Source: an uncultured Bacilli bacterium (GTDB lineage Bacteria; Bacillota_I; Bacilli_A; RFN20; CAG-449). Taken from it: 33,912 bases of DNA. The position numbers and the translations under genes are program-made. The stretch is taken from NCBI GenBank assembly GCA_947632435.1, contig CANRPC010000018.1, positions 1 to 33,912 of the forward strand, read 5' to 3'. Below the pieces are notes generated by a model, which worked only from the letters and a program-made list of their open reading frames with translations, was not told the DNA's origin and ran no database searches. Below are positions 23,586 to 33,130 of the stretch, one piece after another; positions within the stretch are counted from its first letter, which is position 1, and each line of letters begins with the position of its first letter.

Positions 23586-24475
23586 ATAAGAATTACTTAA
23601 ATGCTGAATTTTTTGCAAAATTAGATAACCTTTTATTGAATTTGCGTACTTCTTTATCAGGTTATATAGGTGGTCAACATCAAATAAAAAAATATGGACA
23701 ATCAATTGAATTTGCCGATTACAAAAATTATGAATTAGGTGATGATATAAGAAAAATTGACTGGAATTTGTATGCTAGACTTGGAAAATATTTTTTGAAA
23801 TTAAATACTGATGAAAGACAAATGCATGTACAAATATTTTTAGATTGCTCTTCATCAATGGGACTTTTAGTTACAAAAAAAGATTACGCTTTAAGCATTT
23901 CTTTAGCGTTAGGATATTTAGCGCTTAACAATGGAGATAAAGTTACCTTTTATTTATTAAAAGGTGATAAAGCTGAATCGTTAGGCTCTACTATAACTGA
24001 TAAAGATGCTTTCTTTAATATTTTTAATGATTTATCAAAAATAACATTTGAAAAAGAAGTTAATTTAGCTAAAGCAATTTCATCGATAGAAAATTCTAAT
24101 TCTAATGATGGATTAAGTATTATTATTTCTGATTTTTTTCAAGAAAGTGGCTATATTGAGGCAATTAATTTTTTACAATATCAAAAGAAACAAATTCTTT
24201 TATTGCAAGTTCTTGATGAAGAAGAAATTAATCCTTCATTTTCGGGTAAATATCATTTATTAGATAGCGAGTCATTATCTATTGGTGATGAAAAAAATGT
24301 AAAAATCAAAATTACCCATGAAATGTTAAATGAATATCATAAGATATTAAAAGAAGAAATAGAAAATATGAAAAAAAATTGTTTAAGCCGAAAAGTTTCA
24401 TTTATTTCTATTTCTACAAGTGATAAAATTGAAAAGGTTTTATTCCAAGAACTTGAAAAATTAAAAGAAAATTAA
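23582..24475 (+). CDS. DUF58 protein with vWA-like fold
   Basis: This 297-residue cytoplasmic protein has the DUF58 hallmark FADYKNYELGDDIRKIDW (44-61) followed by a vWA-like domain with an intact MIDAS start DCSSS (88-92). DUF58 proteins are nearly always encoded next to MoxR and may be its direct client. It overlaps MoxR by ATGA and lies 17 bases before the next gene, which has AAAGGAGG. Confidence 0.93.
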   Translation: MNKNYLNAEFFAKLDNLLLNLRTSLSGYIGGQHQIKKYGQSIEFADYKNYELGDDIRKIDWNLYARLGKYFLKLNTDERQMHVQIFLDCSSSMGLLVTKKDYALSISLALGYLALNNGDKVTFYLLKGDKAESLGSTITDKDAFFNIFNDLSKITFEKEVNLAKAISSIENSNSNDGLSIIISDFFQESGYIEAINFLQYQKKQILLLQVLDEEEINPSFSGKYHLLDSESLSIGDEKNVKIKITHEMLNEYHKILKEEIENMKKNCLSRKVSFISISTSDKIEKVLFQELEKLKEN

Positions 24476-24492
24476 AAGGAGGAAGTTGACTA

Positions 24493-25605
24493 ATGAAAAT
24501 CCTTAATAAATATAAAAAACGTTTAATTATTTTAGGACTTTTTAAAGCATTTTTAATTGCTTTAATTCCAAGTTTTATTTCTATGGGTGTCATTTCACTT
24601 ATTAGTTATTTTTGTAATGCTTCTTTAAGTTTTATTATTATTTTAACTTTAAGTATTGGTTTATCACTTTTATTAATTTTAACTATTGCTATATTTTTTA
24701 AATTCTTTTATCCAAATAATAAAAAATTATATTCACAATTAGATAAAATGGGTTTAGAAGAACGTTTAATTACTTTAAAAGAAATAGAAAATGATAATTC
24801 GCTTTTTGCCGATTTATTAAAAAAAGATGTCGATGAAAAACTTAAAAATTTACCTGTTAAAAGTATTCGTTTTGTTTTTCCTATTCAAGTTATTATAATG
24901 ATTATTTTTAGTTTTATCTTTGCTTCAAGTTTTATGACTTATTCAGTAATTGCCTCTACATCAATAGATCCAATACAAAATCAAGAAGAAAAAGAAGAAA
25001 ATGAAACAGAATATTTCATTGTTAATTATGGTGTATTAGATGAAAAGCAAGGCACAATAGAGGGACTTGCATCACAAAAAGTTAAAAAAGGTGGATATAC
25101 AAAGCAAGTAAAAGCTGTTCCTTTTGAAGGTTATGTTTTTTATGCTTGGACAAATTTAGATTTAATTCCTATCGGTAATCAAGAAGCCACAAGAATGGAT
25201 TTAAATATTCAAGATAATATGGATATTGTAGCTATTTTCCAAAAAAAAGAAGATGATGAAAATGATCAAAATATGGATTCACCTTCTGAAAATCCTGATG
25301 ATAAAGAAGGTAATGAAGATACCTCAAAAAATGATAAAGAAGATACTGATAATAAAGATGAAGAAGACGATAGTAATAAAAAGCCCGATTCAAGTGGTGG
25401 AAAAGTAGATGGTAATGATCAAGATGATGTTGGTGAAGGAAGAGATGATAATTCTGTGATTGATGGTACAAAAGATTATCAAGATGATTTTGATCGTGAA
25501 AAAGCAGATCAAGATTTAAGTGATGATTTATCTATTCCTGATGATCTTAAAGATCTTCTTGGTGATTATTATGATATTTTAAAACCTACAGTAAAGAGGT
25601 TATAA
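24493..25605 (+). CDS. Membrane protein with InlB-repeat-like domain and acidic tail
   Basis: This 370-residue protein has three hydrophobic segments (about 12-40, 43-75 and 128-158), a short domain (about 174-252) resembling InlB B-repeats / Listeria-Bacteroides repeats (KKGGYTKQVKAVPFEGYVFY, then NMDIVAIFQ), and a very acidic low-complexity tail rich in Asp, Glu, Asn and Lys (about 250-340). It ends in DLKDLLGDYYDILKPTVKRL, which may be a docking helix. It occupies the third slot of the Bat-like operon, where other bacteria carry different membrane proteins. Function unknown; the arrangement suggests an extracellular binding module tied to the vWA complex. A strong ribosome binding site precedes it. 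Confidence 0.75.
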   Translation: MKILNKYKKRLIILGLFKAFLIALIPSFISMGVISLISYFCNASLSFIIILTLSIGLSLLLILTIAIFFKFFYPNNKKLYSQLDKMGLEERLITLKEIENDNSLFADLLKKDVDEKLKNLPVKSIRFVFPIQVIIMIIFSFIFASSFMTYSVIASTSIDPIQNQEEKEENETEYFIVNYGVLDEKQGTIEGLASQKVKKGGYTKQVKAVPFEGYVFYAWTNLDLIPIGNQEATRMDLNIQDNMDIVAIFQKKEDDENDQNMDSPSENPDDKEGNEDTSKNDKEDTDNKDEEDDSNKKPDSSGGKVDGNDQDDVGEGRDDNSVIDGTKDYQDDFDREKADQDLSDDLSIPDDLKDLLGDYYDILKPTVKRL

Positions 25606-25607
25606 AA

Positions 25608-27575
25608 ATGATATTGAAGTTTTTATTACCTATAGGTTTTCTTGCTTTACTTGCTTTAATTTTACTTTTAATAATTTATATTATTAAAGTACAATATAAA
25701 ATGAAGAAAGTTACTAGCACTTATATTTGGAAAAAAGTTTTAGCTAAGCAAAAAAAGCGTTTACCTCTTTTAAATAATTTTTTACATTTTCTTATTCAAA
25801 CATTAATAATTTGTTTTTTATCTTTAAGTTTAGCTCAACCATTTTTATTTACTAAAAATGCTACATTAAAAGATAATGAACATATCTTCATCATTGATAA
25901 TTCTTCTAGCATGAAAACAATTAATCAAGACTCAACTCGATTTAATAAAGCTAAAGATGCATTATTAAAAGATATTGATAAACACTTTGATAATCATTTA
26001 GATGGAATGATTTCTTTAATTGTCGCTGATGATGATCCCGATTATCTATTTTCAAATTTAAAAAAAGAAAATAAAAAAGAAATTGATTTATTAATCGAAA
26101 ATTTAACTTGTTCATCTACATCTTCAAATATAGAAAAAGCTCTTTTATTAGCAAAGCAAAGATTGGATTCTAATCCAAGTGCTAAAATCTTTCTTTATAG
26201 TGACAAAGAAATAAATAATTTAGGTGATGCCTTTACTAGTTATAACTTTGCCGATTTTCAAAAAGAATGGAATATAGGTATACTTGATTGTACAAGTGAA
26301 ATCGTTGATAATGAATATGTTTTTAGCGTTGATTTAGCAAGCTATGGTAATATAAGTCAAGATGTTAATATGCAAGTGGAGATTGTCAATGCTGAAAATA
26401 ATGATCAAACTTTGCATAATTATATTCTTAATGTCCCATTATTTTTTAAAAATAGCCTTGATAAATATGAAGATCACAAGACCATTAGTTTTAAAGCTAG
26501 TGATGAAATTTACAATGGAAAAGAAAATTGGTTTTTTTCTAGTTTTGAATATGTGAAATTATCATTGTTAAATTTAAATGATTCTTATCAAGAAGATAAT
26601 CAATATTATTTATATGGTGGGATAAAAGATAGAATTAAAATTGAATATTGGTCAAAAGAATCAAAAGTATTTTGGCAATATGGATTTAACAATATGGCAA
26701 ATAATATGAAAGAAAAACGCCAAATAACATTTAAACAAATCTATGATGAAAGTGGAAATGGTATTGAAAATCAAGGATATGATTTTTATATTTTTGAAGG
26801 ATGTGTTCCCTCTCAAATTATTGAAAAAGGGCTTCCAAATGATGGAGTTCTTCTTCTTGTAAATCCCGATGCTAGTTTAGATAATTTAAATATCGGTTTA
26901 ACATATGAAAATGAAATATCTTTGGCAAATTTATCAAATTGTACTTCTAAAGTTGATAATCCTATATTAAATTATATTGATTATCAAAAAATTGGTATTA
27001 GTAAATACATTAAATTAAATAATGAAAAAGATTCAGATTTTTTACCTATATTAATGTATAATGATGATCCATTAATTTATTTAAAAAATACTTCAACATC
27101 AAAAATTCTTGTCCTGAATTTTAGTATTTCTATGTCAAATTTCTATGGCAAAGAATTTCAAATTTTTCTTTATAATTTGCTTAATTATTTTTTACCTGTT
27201 ACCTTAGAAAAATTTAATTATGAAGTAAATTCTGAAGCAATAATTAATTGTAAAGGTGAAAAAATTAATGTGGTTTATGATAATAAAATCATTAAAGAAA
27301 TTAACACTTTTCCTTCTACTTATACTTTTGAAAAAGAAGGTATATATACTTTTATAACAAAATTTTCATCTTCAAAATCAAATGAATTAAGAAGCGTATA
27401 TGTACGCGCATCAAAAAAAGAAAGTTCGATATTTGAAAATGAATCATTTGATATAATTTTAAATAATCAAGAATTAAAATCAGATTATGGTATAGATTTA
27501 TTCTATATTCTAGGAATTAGTCTATTAGTATTATTATTACTCGATTGGTATTTACAATTTAAATATATTATTTAG
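25608..27575 (+). CDS. BatA-like membrane protein with vWA domain
   Basis: This 655-residue protein begins with the aerotolerance/BatA N-terminal domain: two membrane helices (about 5-27 and 58-80) around the linker STYIWKKVLAKQKKRLP. A vWA domain (about 90-240) follows with MIDAS residues DNSSS and FLYSDKE. A long beta-rich extracellular part (about 240-620) ends in a C-terminal membrane helix (about 628-650). It belongs with the MoxR-DUF58 partners and lies 2 bases after the preceding gene. Such proteins are thought to form envelope-spanning assemblies; the ligand is unknown. Confidence 0.86.
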   Translation: MILKFLLPIGFLALLALILLLIIYIIKVQYKMKKVTSTYIWKKVLAKQKKRLPLLNNFLHFLIQTLIICFLSLSLAQPFLFTKNATLKDNEHIFIIDNSSSMKTINQDSTRFNKAKDALLKDIDKHFDNHLDGMISLIVADDDPDYLFSNLKKENKKEIDLLIENLTCSSTSSNIEKALLLAKQRLDSNPSAKIFLYSDKEINNLGDAFTSYNFADFQKEWNIGILDCTSEIVDNEYVFSVDLASYGNISQDVNMQVEIVNAENNDQTLHNYILNVPLFFKNSLDKYEDHKTISFKASDEIYNGKENWFFSSFEYVKLSLLNLNDSYQEDNQYYLYGGIKDRIKIEYWSKESKVFWQYGFNNMANNMKEKRQITFKQIYDESGNGIENQGYDFYIFEGCVPSQIIEKGLPNDGVLLLVNPDASLDNLNIGLTYENEISLANLSNCTSKVDNPILNYIDYQKIGISKYIKLNNEKDSDFLPILMYNDDPLIYLKNTSTSKILVLNFSISMSNFYGKEFQIFLYNLLNYFLPVTLEKFNYEVNSEAIINCKGEKINVVYDNKIIKEINTFPSTYTFEKEGIYTFITKFSSSKSNELRSVYVRASKKESSIFENESFDIILNNQELKSDYGIDLFYILGISLLVLLLLDWYLQFKYII

Positions 27576-27588
27576 GAGATTTACAACT

Positions 27589-30510
27589 ATGTATAATGCT
27601 CATTTTGAATTTCTTATTAGTCCTTATATTTTATTTTTAATTATTCCTTTAATTTTATTAATAATCTTAGCTTTTTTCATTTTTAATAGAAAAAGCCATT
27701 TTCATAGCAGTTTAAATCAAATTCTTTCCGCGATTATAGAATGCATAATTATAATTTTATGTGTTGTTTGTTTATCAGGACCAATTTATGCTTATGAAGT
27801 TAAAAATCAACAAAATGAATTAGTAATTTTATTAGATCAATCTTATAGCTTTGAAAATATTTATGAAGAAACAAATACATATGTACATGATATTTTAACA
27901 AATAATAAAAATCGTTCAAAAATCGCAGTAGTATTATTTTCTTATAATCAAGAAACTATATTACCATTAGATTATTATAATGATGAAGAAGCTTATAAAA
28001 CTTTTTTAATAGCTAGAGAGCATAATAATATCGATAATAGAGCCACGAATATTGCTTCAGCTTTAAATTATGTTTATGATGTCAAAACTAGTAAGGGCAT
28101 TATTACTAATCCTCAATCGGCAAAAATTTTATTAATTAGTGATGGATTAGAAACTGATGGTGATGCTTTGAGTGTTTGCAAAAATATAATTAATGCTGGA
28201 ATACAAATTGATACATCATTTTTTGCTTCTAGTCAAAAAAATGATATCAGTATATTAGATGTTACTTTCCCAGATAATATAATTCACCAAGAAGATGAAT
28301 TTAATTTCCTTTTAAATATTAAAAGTTCACGACAAATAGAAACGAAAATAGAACTTCAAGATGAAAATGAAAATGGAGAAATAAAAACAAATATCTTCAA
28401 TAATGTATCTATAAAATTAGGTGTTCAAAATATTAAAATACCCTATTCTTTTTTGGATTTTGGTACTCATAAGTTATCATTTAAAATTTCTTCAGAAAAT
28501 GTTTTAGACACTATTAAAGAAAATAATTTATATTTTACTTTCTATGATGTGTTGAAAAATAATAAACTTTTAATTTTAGAAACATATTTAAACGAAGCGA
28601 GTAAACTTGAATCTCAATTAAATGCTAATTTAAAAAATGAAAGTTATAAAATTACTCGATCTTTAATATCTGATGTTCAAGATATGACTTTAGATGAATT
28701 AGCAATTTATAGTGAAATTATTCTTTATAATATCGTTCAAAAAGACATGACAAAAGAATTTCAAGAAAATATCTATAGTTATTGTCATGAACTTGGAGGT
28801 GGAATCTTTACTGTAGGTGGCTTTGAAAAAGACGAAAATAATCAAATTCAAATGCGACCTAAAGAAAGAGATGAAAATACTTTAGTTCCTATTGCCCATT
28901 CTTATCAACAAGATGATATGGCTGATTCTTTATATGGATCAATGTTACCTGTCACATTTGAAAAATATTCTCCTGCGATTGGTGTTGTCTTTGTTATTGA
29001 TGTTTCAGGATCAATGTCAACAGTTACTAATGCACCTATTCATGCTGCGATTAGAGATGCTAAAGAATCGCTGAATCTATTAAGTAAAAGAGATTATGTA
29101 GGTGTTATGGTATTAGAAAAAGATTATGAACAAATTTCTGATAGTATGATATCGATGACTCAAAGAGAAAGAATAGAAGAAGCATTAGATAAAGCAGAAG
29201 CAACAACAAATGAAGCAACTGCTTATAGACCTGCATTAATACATGCGATCGATATGCTAAAAACTTGTCCTAGTGATATTTCTATTAAACATATCGTCTT
29301 ACTTTCAGATGGAGGACCAGGTGATAAATATTCTGATTATGCTCCCCCTATTGAAGAAGCACATAAAAATTATGGTATTACTATAACTATTATGACTTAT
29401 TATAAAAGTGTTGAATATTTTGATGGTGATTTTGATACTCCATATTATTATAATCATAGTTATACTGTTAAAGGTGCTCAAATAAATAAAGATAACTTAG
29501 ACAATTTAGCAAAACTAGGTGCAGGAAGTTCGATATTTGTAAAGCGTGATGGCGAAACAAATCTTAAAAAATATTTATATAACGACCTTCATTTAGATGA
29601 ATTAAAAGAAGAAATGGGTATGCAAAGTTATAACCCAAAAGTTGCTTCAAGTGCTCAAATAATGGAAGGTATAACAAATTCAGAAATAGAATCATTAACT
29701 CTAGGTGGATTTTTCCCATCAAAAAAGAAAATCAATGCTGATATAAAAGTAGCCTTAACTGCGAATGCTTCACCTTTATACGCTGAATGGGATTTTGGAA
29801 ATGGTAAAGTTGGCAGTTTAATGTTAGATTTAGAAGGTTATTGGTCTAATGAATTATTTAATAATAAAAGTGGTTTAAAACTACTTGATAATATTATTAA
29901 AAATTTAACTTTGAAAGTTGAAAACCCTATAGAAAAACTGAAAATAGATTTAGTTGAAGAAAATTTAACAACCCAAGTTAATATTTTTGGATTTGATGCT
30001 AAACAAGAATTAAACAACAAATTAGTGGCTTTACTTTATCAACCTAATAACTTAGAAGTTAAAAAATTTGATTTAAGTACTCTATCTTTAACATCTAATC
30101 GTTTCAGTTTTGAAAATATTGTTCCTGGAACATACACGATTATTGTTTTAAAAGTTAATAAACAATTTAATATCATGGATTCAAATATAAAATCATTAAA
30201 TGATATACAAGAAAATGAAATTCTTGATAAAAGTATTTCATATCGTACTTTTTCTTATTCTAAAGAATATCTTGATGAAGATGCTTATAAAAATGGACAA
30301 AACTTACTTCTTAATCTTTCAACTAGACCAATGCAAGATGATATAATTTATAGCAAATTTATTTATACTGTAGATGATATATTTTTAAGTTATTTTAATA
30401 AAAAAGTGGTAATTAATCCTCGTAATTCCTTAATGCTAACAGCCTTAATTTTATTTATTATTGATATTATTATAAGAAAATTTCATATATTTAAATTTCA
30501 TAAAAAATAA
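27589..30510 (+). CDS. Large membrane protein with two vWA domains
   Basis: This 973-residue protein has two N-terminal helices (about 10-32 and 43-67), a first vWA domain (about 76-230) with DQSYS and LLISDGLETD, a beta-rich linker, a glutamine-amidotransferase-like region (about 320-425, NKLLILETYL to GGGIFTVGGFEKD), a second vWA domain (about 463-640) with the classic DVSGSMS and LLSDGGPGDK, and a C-terminal membrane helix (about 943-962). Both MIDAS sites look intact. The vWA-amidotransferase-vWA layout occurs in large envelope proteins paired with MoxR operons. GGAG precedes the ATG and a strong terminator follows. Confidence 0.87.
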   Translation: MYNAHFEFLISPYILFLIIPLILLIILAFFIFNRKSHFHSSLNQILSAIIECIIIILCVVCLSGPIYAYEVKNQQNELVILLDQSYSFENIYEETNTYVHDILTNNKNRSKIAVVLFSYNQETILPLDYYNDEEAYKTFLIAREHNNIDNRATNIASALNYVYDVKTSKGIITNPQSAKILLISDGLETDGDALSVCKNIINAGIQIDTSFFASSQKNDISILDVTFPDNIIHQEDEFNFLLNIKSSRQIETKIELQDENENGEIKTNIFNNVSIKLGVQNIKIPYSFLDFGTHKLSFKISSENVLDTIKENNLYFTFYDVLKNNKLLILETYLNEASKLESQLNANLKNESYKITRSLISDVQDMTLDELAIYSEIILYNIVQKDMTKEFQENIYSYCHELGGGIFTVGGFEKDENNQIQMRPKERDENTLVPIAHSYQQDDMADSLYGSMLPVTFEKYSPAIGVVFVIDVSGSMSTVTNAPIHAAIRDAKESLNLLSKRDYVGVMVLEKDYEQISDSMISMTQRERIEEALDKAEATTNEATAYRPALIHAIDMLKTCPSDISIKHIVLLSDGGPGDKYSDYAPPIEEAHKNYGITITIMTYYKSVEYFDGDFDTPYYYNHSYTVKGAQINKDNLDNLAKLGAGSSIFVKRDGETNLKKYLYNDLHLDELKEEMGMQSYNPKVASSAQIMEGITNSEIESLTLGGFFPSKKKINADIKVALTANASPLYAEWDFGNGKVGSLMLDLEGYWSNELFNNKSGLKLLDNIIKNLTLKVENPIEKLKIDLVEENLTTQVNIFGFDAKQELNNKLVALLYQPNNLEVKKFDLSTLSLTSNRFSFENIVPGTYTIIVLKVNKQFNIMDSNIKSLNDIQENEILDKSISYRTFSYSKEYLDEDAYKNGQNLLLNLSTRPMQDDIIYSKFIYTVDDIFLSYFNKKVVINPRNSLMLTALILFIIDIIIRKFHIFKFHKK

Positions 30511-30526
30511 ATCACTAAAGATAAAT

Positions 30527-30564
30527 AAAAACTCCATATAACTTCTTAAAATTATGGAGTTTTT
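30527..30564 (+). terminator. Terminator of the MoxR-vWA operon
   Basis: AAAAACTCCATA (30527-30538) and TATGGAGTTTTT (30553-30564) form a perfect 12-bp stem with a 14-base loop, ending in a T run 17 bases after the operon's last stop. Confidence 0.9.
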
Positions 30565-30662
30565 TAGTATATTTTGTTTATTTATGAATCTAATATTAAT
30601 TATATATATTCAATTGTTTTCTATTACTCACTTTATTATATTTAAATCTAATAATAACCATT

Positions 30663-30697
30663 AAAAAAGTCGAAAGTAATAAACTAACGACTTTTTT
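30663..30697 (-). terminator. Terminator after the ectodomain-like lipoprotein gene
   Basis: AAAAAAGTCG (30663-30672) and CGACTTTTTT (30688-30697) form a perfect 10-bp stem with a 15-base loop. It lies 24 bases after the stop of the minus-strand lipoprotein gene and could work in both directions. The 30565-30662 stretch holds nothing recognisable. Confidence 0.85.
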
Positions 30698-30721
30698 ATA
30701 TAAGGGGTTATTTAGCAATAA

Positions 30722-31951
30722 CTATTTAACAACTTCTTCAAATGATACAACTGTTTCGCCTTCAACAGTTTGTTCAACCTTTTTATAAGTTACAGAACCT
30801 TTTTCATCTTTAGATCCATCAACTTTTACTTTGATATAGGTTTCGCCATTTTGTTCATAGTAAGAGAAAGCATATTTTGTTCCATCAAGTAATAATTTAA
30901 CTTTGCTTTCATCTTTTTGAGCTTCTTTTTCTTTTTCAAAAGCAAATGATGAAACTTTCTTTTTATTTTCATATACTTCATAAGCATATTCTTCTTCAAC
31001 TTCATTATCTTCAGTTTCTAATTCTTGTTTAACTTTAATAAAGTTGGATTTTTCTTCGTTGACGTAGATAAAGAGTTCTAATTCTTCTTCTTGTTCATTC
31101 TTTTCTTGTTCTACTTCATTTTTACCAACAAATTGATATTCTTGTTCACCATAGACCACAATACCATTCATTTCAGATGTAATTTTAATTTCTTGTTCAT
31201 CGTCATCATCGTCATCATCTTTTTTATCACGCATTAATGGTTTATTTTCTTCGACAGATGAAACTTCTTCGCTTGTTTGAACTTCTTCACTTGTTTGAAC
31301 TTCTTCACTAGAAACTTGTTCTTCTCCGCTAGAACTTTCTTCAGGTAATGAAGGTTCTGTTTCAGTTGTAACTTGTTCGCCTTCACTATTTCCTTCAGTT
31401 GTAACTTCACTTGTTATATCTTTTTCTTCAGTAGTTACTTGTTCTGTAGGTGTAGTTGCTTCTTCAGTTGTTTGTTGAGATGATTCTTCAGGTTGCGTTG
31501 GAGCATTAAAATCAACCATATTATAATATAATGAAAAACTTTGTTCTTGATTTGATAAATCAACAAAATTAATTGTTTGTTTTACATTATATCCTGCTTT
31601 ATCAGAAGCTGAAACAACAGTGTTAAATGAAGCATTATTGATTAATAAATCAATTGTTGGAAGTAATTCTGCAATTTTTGCTTTACCTTCACTTGTAAGT
31701 TCATTTTTCATTTTTAAAGGTGCAAATGAATGATGATTTAATGTAATTACAGATGATGCTGTTTGATAAGCAAGTGTTGATGCTTCTTTTTTATTTGGTA
31801 AAACAACATCCTTATTAGGTAAATCTTCAATAACAACATTGCTGTTATTATCTTGTTGAGATTTTTTATCCTCATTAGAAGTTGTGGTTGTAGCACATGC
31901 CACTAAAGCAAGTCCTAAAACTGCAAATGGTAATAATTTAATTTTTTTCAT
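30722..31951 (-). CDS. Lipoprotein paralogous to the adjacent anti-sigma ectodomain
   Basis: This 409-residue protein has a lipoprotein signal (LVAC, Cys19). Two blocks match the anti-sigma-like neighbour closely: block 1 (about 48-150) shares KEASTL-YQT-SS, PLK-KN and ELLPTIDLL-NNASF; block 2 (about 253-400) shares EELEL-IYV, KQE-E, EE-Y-YEVYEN and KLLLD--KY-F. Between them is an inserted Thr/Ser/Glu-rich spacer (about 155-240) with the repeat EEVQTS and a poly-Asp run. The neighbour lacks this insert. It therefore looks like a free, surface-anchored copy of the sensor. It has its own candidate promoter (31980-32016) identical in layout to that of the sigma gene, and AAAGGAG before its ATG. 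Function unknown; a co-sensor, decoy or ligand-binding role is inferred. Confidence 0.8.
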   Translation of the reverse strand: MKKIKLLPFAVLGLALVACATTTTSNEDKKSQQDNNSNVVIEDLPNKDVVLPNKKEASTLAYQTASSVITLNHHSFAPLKMKNELTSEGKAKIAELLPTIDLLINNASFNTVVSASDKAGYNVKQTINFVDLSNQEQSFSLYYNMVDFNAPTQPEESSQQTTEEATTPTEQVTTEEKDITSEVTTEGNSEGEQVTTETEPSLPEESSSGEEQVSSEEVQTSEEVQTSEEVSSVEENKPLMRDKKDDDDDDDEQEIKITSEMNGIVVYGEQEYQFVGKNEVEQEKNEQEEELELFIYVNEEKSNFIKVKQELETEDNEVEEEYAYEVYENKKKVSSFAFEKEKEAQKDESKVKLLLDGTKYAFSYYEQNGETYIKVKVDGSKDEKGSVTYKKVEQTVEGETVVSFEEVVK

Positions 31952-31979
31952 AATTTTTTTCTCCTTTTTTTCTTTTCTA

Positions 31980-32016
31980 CTATTAATACTTTTTTCTAAT
32001 TAATTTTATTGGATTT
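31980..32016 (-). promoter_or_regulatory. Candidate ECF-type promoter, copy 2 (lipoprotein gene)
   Basis: On the minus strand, an A-rich run leads into TCCAATAA (32013-32006), followed after 16 bases by GTATTAATAG (31989-31980). The same two blocks at the same spacing occur before the sigma gene, while the spacer differs. The A-rich run AAATTTAAAAAA upstream is also shared. Confidence 0.6.
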
Positions 32017-32029
32017 TTTTTAAATTTTT

Positions 32030-33130
32030 TTAAATTTCTTGAAAATAAGCTACTTCTTCTTCATCAATAAAGGTAATAATCTTTTTATAAATCACTTCTT
32101 GAGAATTTTTATCACCTTCAATTTTTACTTTAATAAATTCATCATCATTTTCTTTATAAAATTCAAAGGAATATTTTATATCATCAAGTAATAATTTTAT
32201 TTCGCTTTCTTCATTTTGCTTTTTATTTTCTTTTTCTAATGCAAAATACGATACTAAAGAATTATTTTCATAAACTTCATATTTATATTCTTCTTCAATT
32301 TCATCAATTTCTTTTTCTATTTCTTGTTTTACATTTAAATAATTAGCTTTTGATTCATCAACGTAAATTTTTAATTTTAATTCTTCCTCTTCTTCATTTT
32401 TTTCTTTTTCAATTTCATTTTGTCCTTCAAAAGCAAATTCTTGATCATCAAATATAATTATTCCTTGTAAAGAAGAAACGATTTCTACATCATTACTTTT
32501 TACTTCGTTTTCAGTATCACTGACATTATAATAAATAAAGAACGTATTAGAATTATTTGTTAAATCTAAATAAGTTATTTCTTGTTTCACATAATATTCT
32601 TCTAAATCAGATTCTTTAATAACTGTTTTAAATGAAGCATTATTGACAAGAAGATCAATCGTTGGTAGTAATTCTTCTATTTTATTTTTAGAAGCCTCAG
32701 ATATTTGATTTTTAAATTTTAAAGGGGTAAAGGTGTGATTTGTTAAGGTAACAAGAGAGGAAACTGTCTGATAGGAAAGTGTTGATGCTTCTTTAGAAGA
32801 TAATAATTTAACATTATTTGGTAAAGAATCAGTAAATGAAACATCATAAGAAGTTATGGAATTAGAACTTTGATAAGAAGAATTTGAATTAGTAGGAGTA
32901 TGATTAAAATTTATATCTTTGATAACCACAAATAATAACACACAAGAAAAAGCAAAAGTCAAAGTTGGAACTAATACTTTAAAATTAAATCTCTTTTTCT
33001 TTTTCTCAATTTTTTCAACTTTAGGTTGCATGACAAACTTATTCTCAATCATTTTAGAAGTTGTTTTTATCTCATATTTTTCTAATGATGATTTAAGTTT
33101 CTCTTGGATAATTTTTTCTTCTTCACGCAT
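32030..33130 (-). CDS. Anti-sigma-like membrane protein with extracellular sensor domain
   Basis: This 366-residue protein has a short charged cytoplasmic N-terminus (1-48, suited to bind sigma), one membrane helix (about 50-70: FKVLVPTLTFAFSCVLLFVV) and an extracellular part with the two blocks shared with the lipoprotein at 30722-31951. Its ATG (33130) overlaps the sigma gene stop by 8 bases, the usual coupling of sigma and anti-sigma genes. No zinc-binding HxxxCxxC motif is present in the N-terminus. The name is inferred from gene order and topology, not from a recognised anti-sigma domain. The sensor domain belongs to no family I know. Confidence 0.78.
   Translation of the reverse strand: MREEEKIIQEKLKSSLEKYEIKTTSKMIENKFVMQPKVEKIEKKKKRFNFKVLVPTLTFAFSCVLLFVVIKDINFNHTPTNSNSSYQSSNSITSYDVSFTDSLPNNVKLLSSKEASTLSYQTVSSLVTLTNHTFTPLKFKNQISEASKNKIEELLPTIDLLVNNASFKTVIKESDLEEYYVKQEITYLDLTNNSNTFFIYYNVSDTENEVKSNDVEIVSSLQGIIIFDDQEFAFEGQNEIEKEKNEEEEELKLKIYVDESKANYLNVKQEIEKEIDEIEEEYKYEVYENNSLVSYFALEKENKKQNEESEIKLLLDDIKYSFEFYKENDDEFIKVKIEGDKNSQEVIYKKIITFIDEEEVAYFQEI

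Noticed and set aside
25232-25471. A His/Tyr/Leu-rich minus-strand frame
   Set aside because: It is the antisense of the Asp/Glu-rich tail of the plus-strand membrane protein; composition alone explains it.
31229-31500. Short repeats that could be mistaken for a CRISPR array
   Set aside because: They lie in frame inside the lipoprotein gene and encode Ser/Thr/Glu-rich repeats; there are no regular repeat-spacer units or cas genes.
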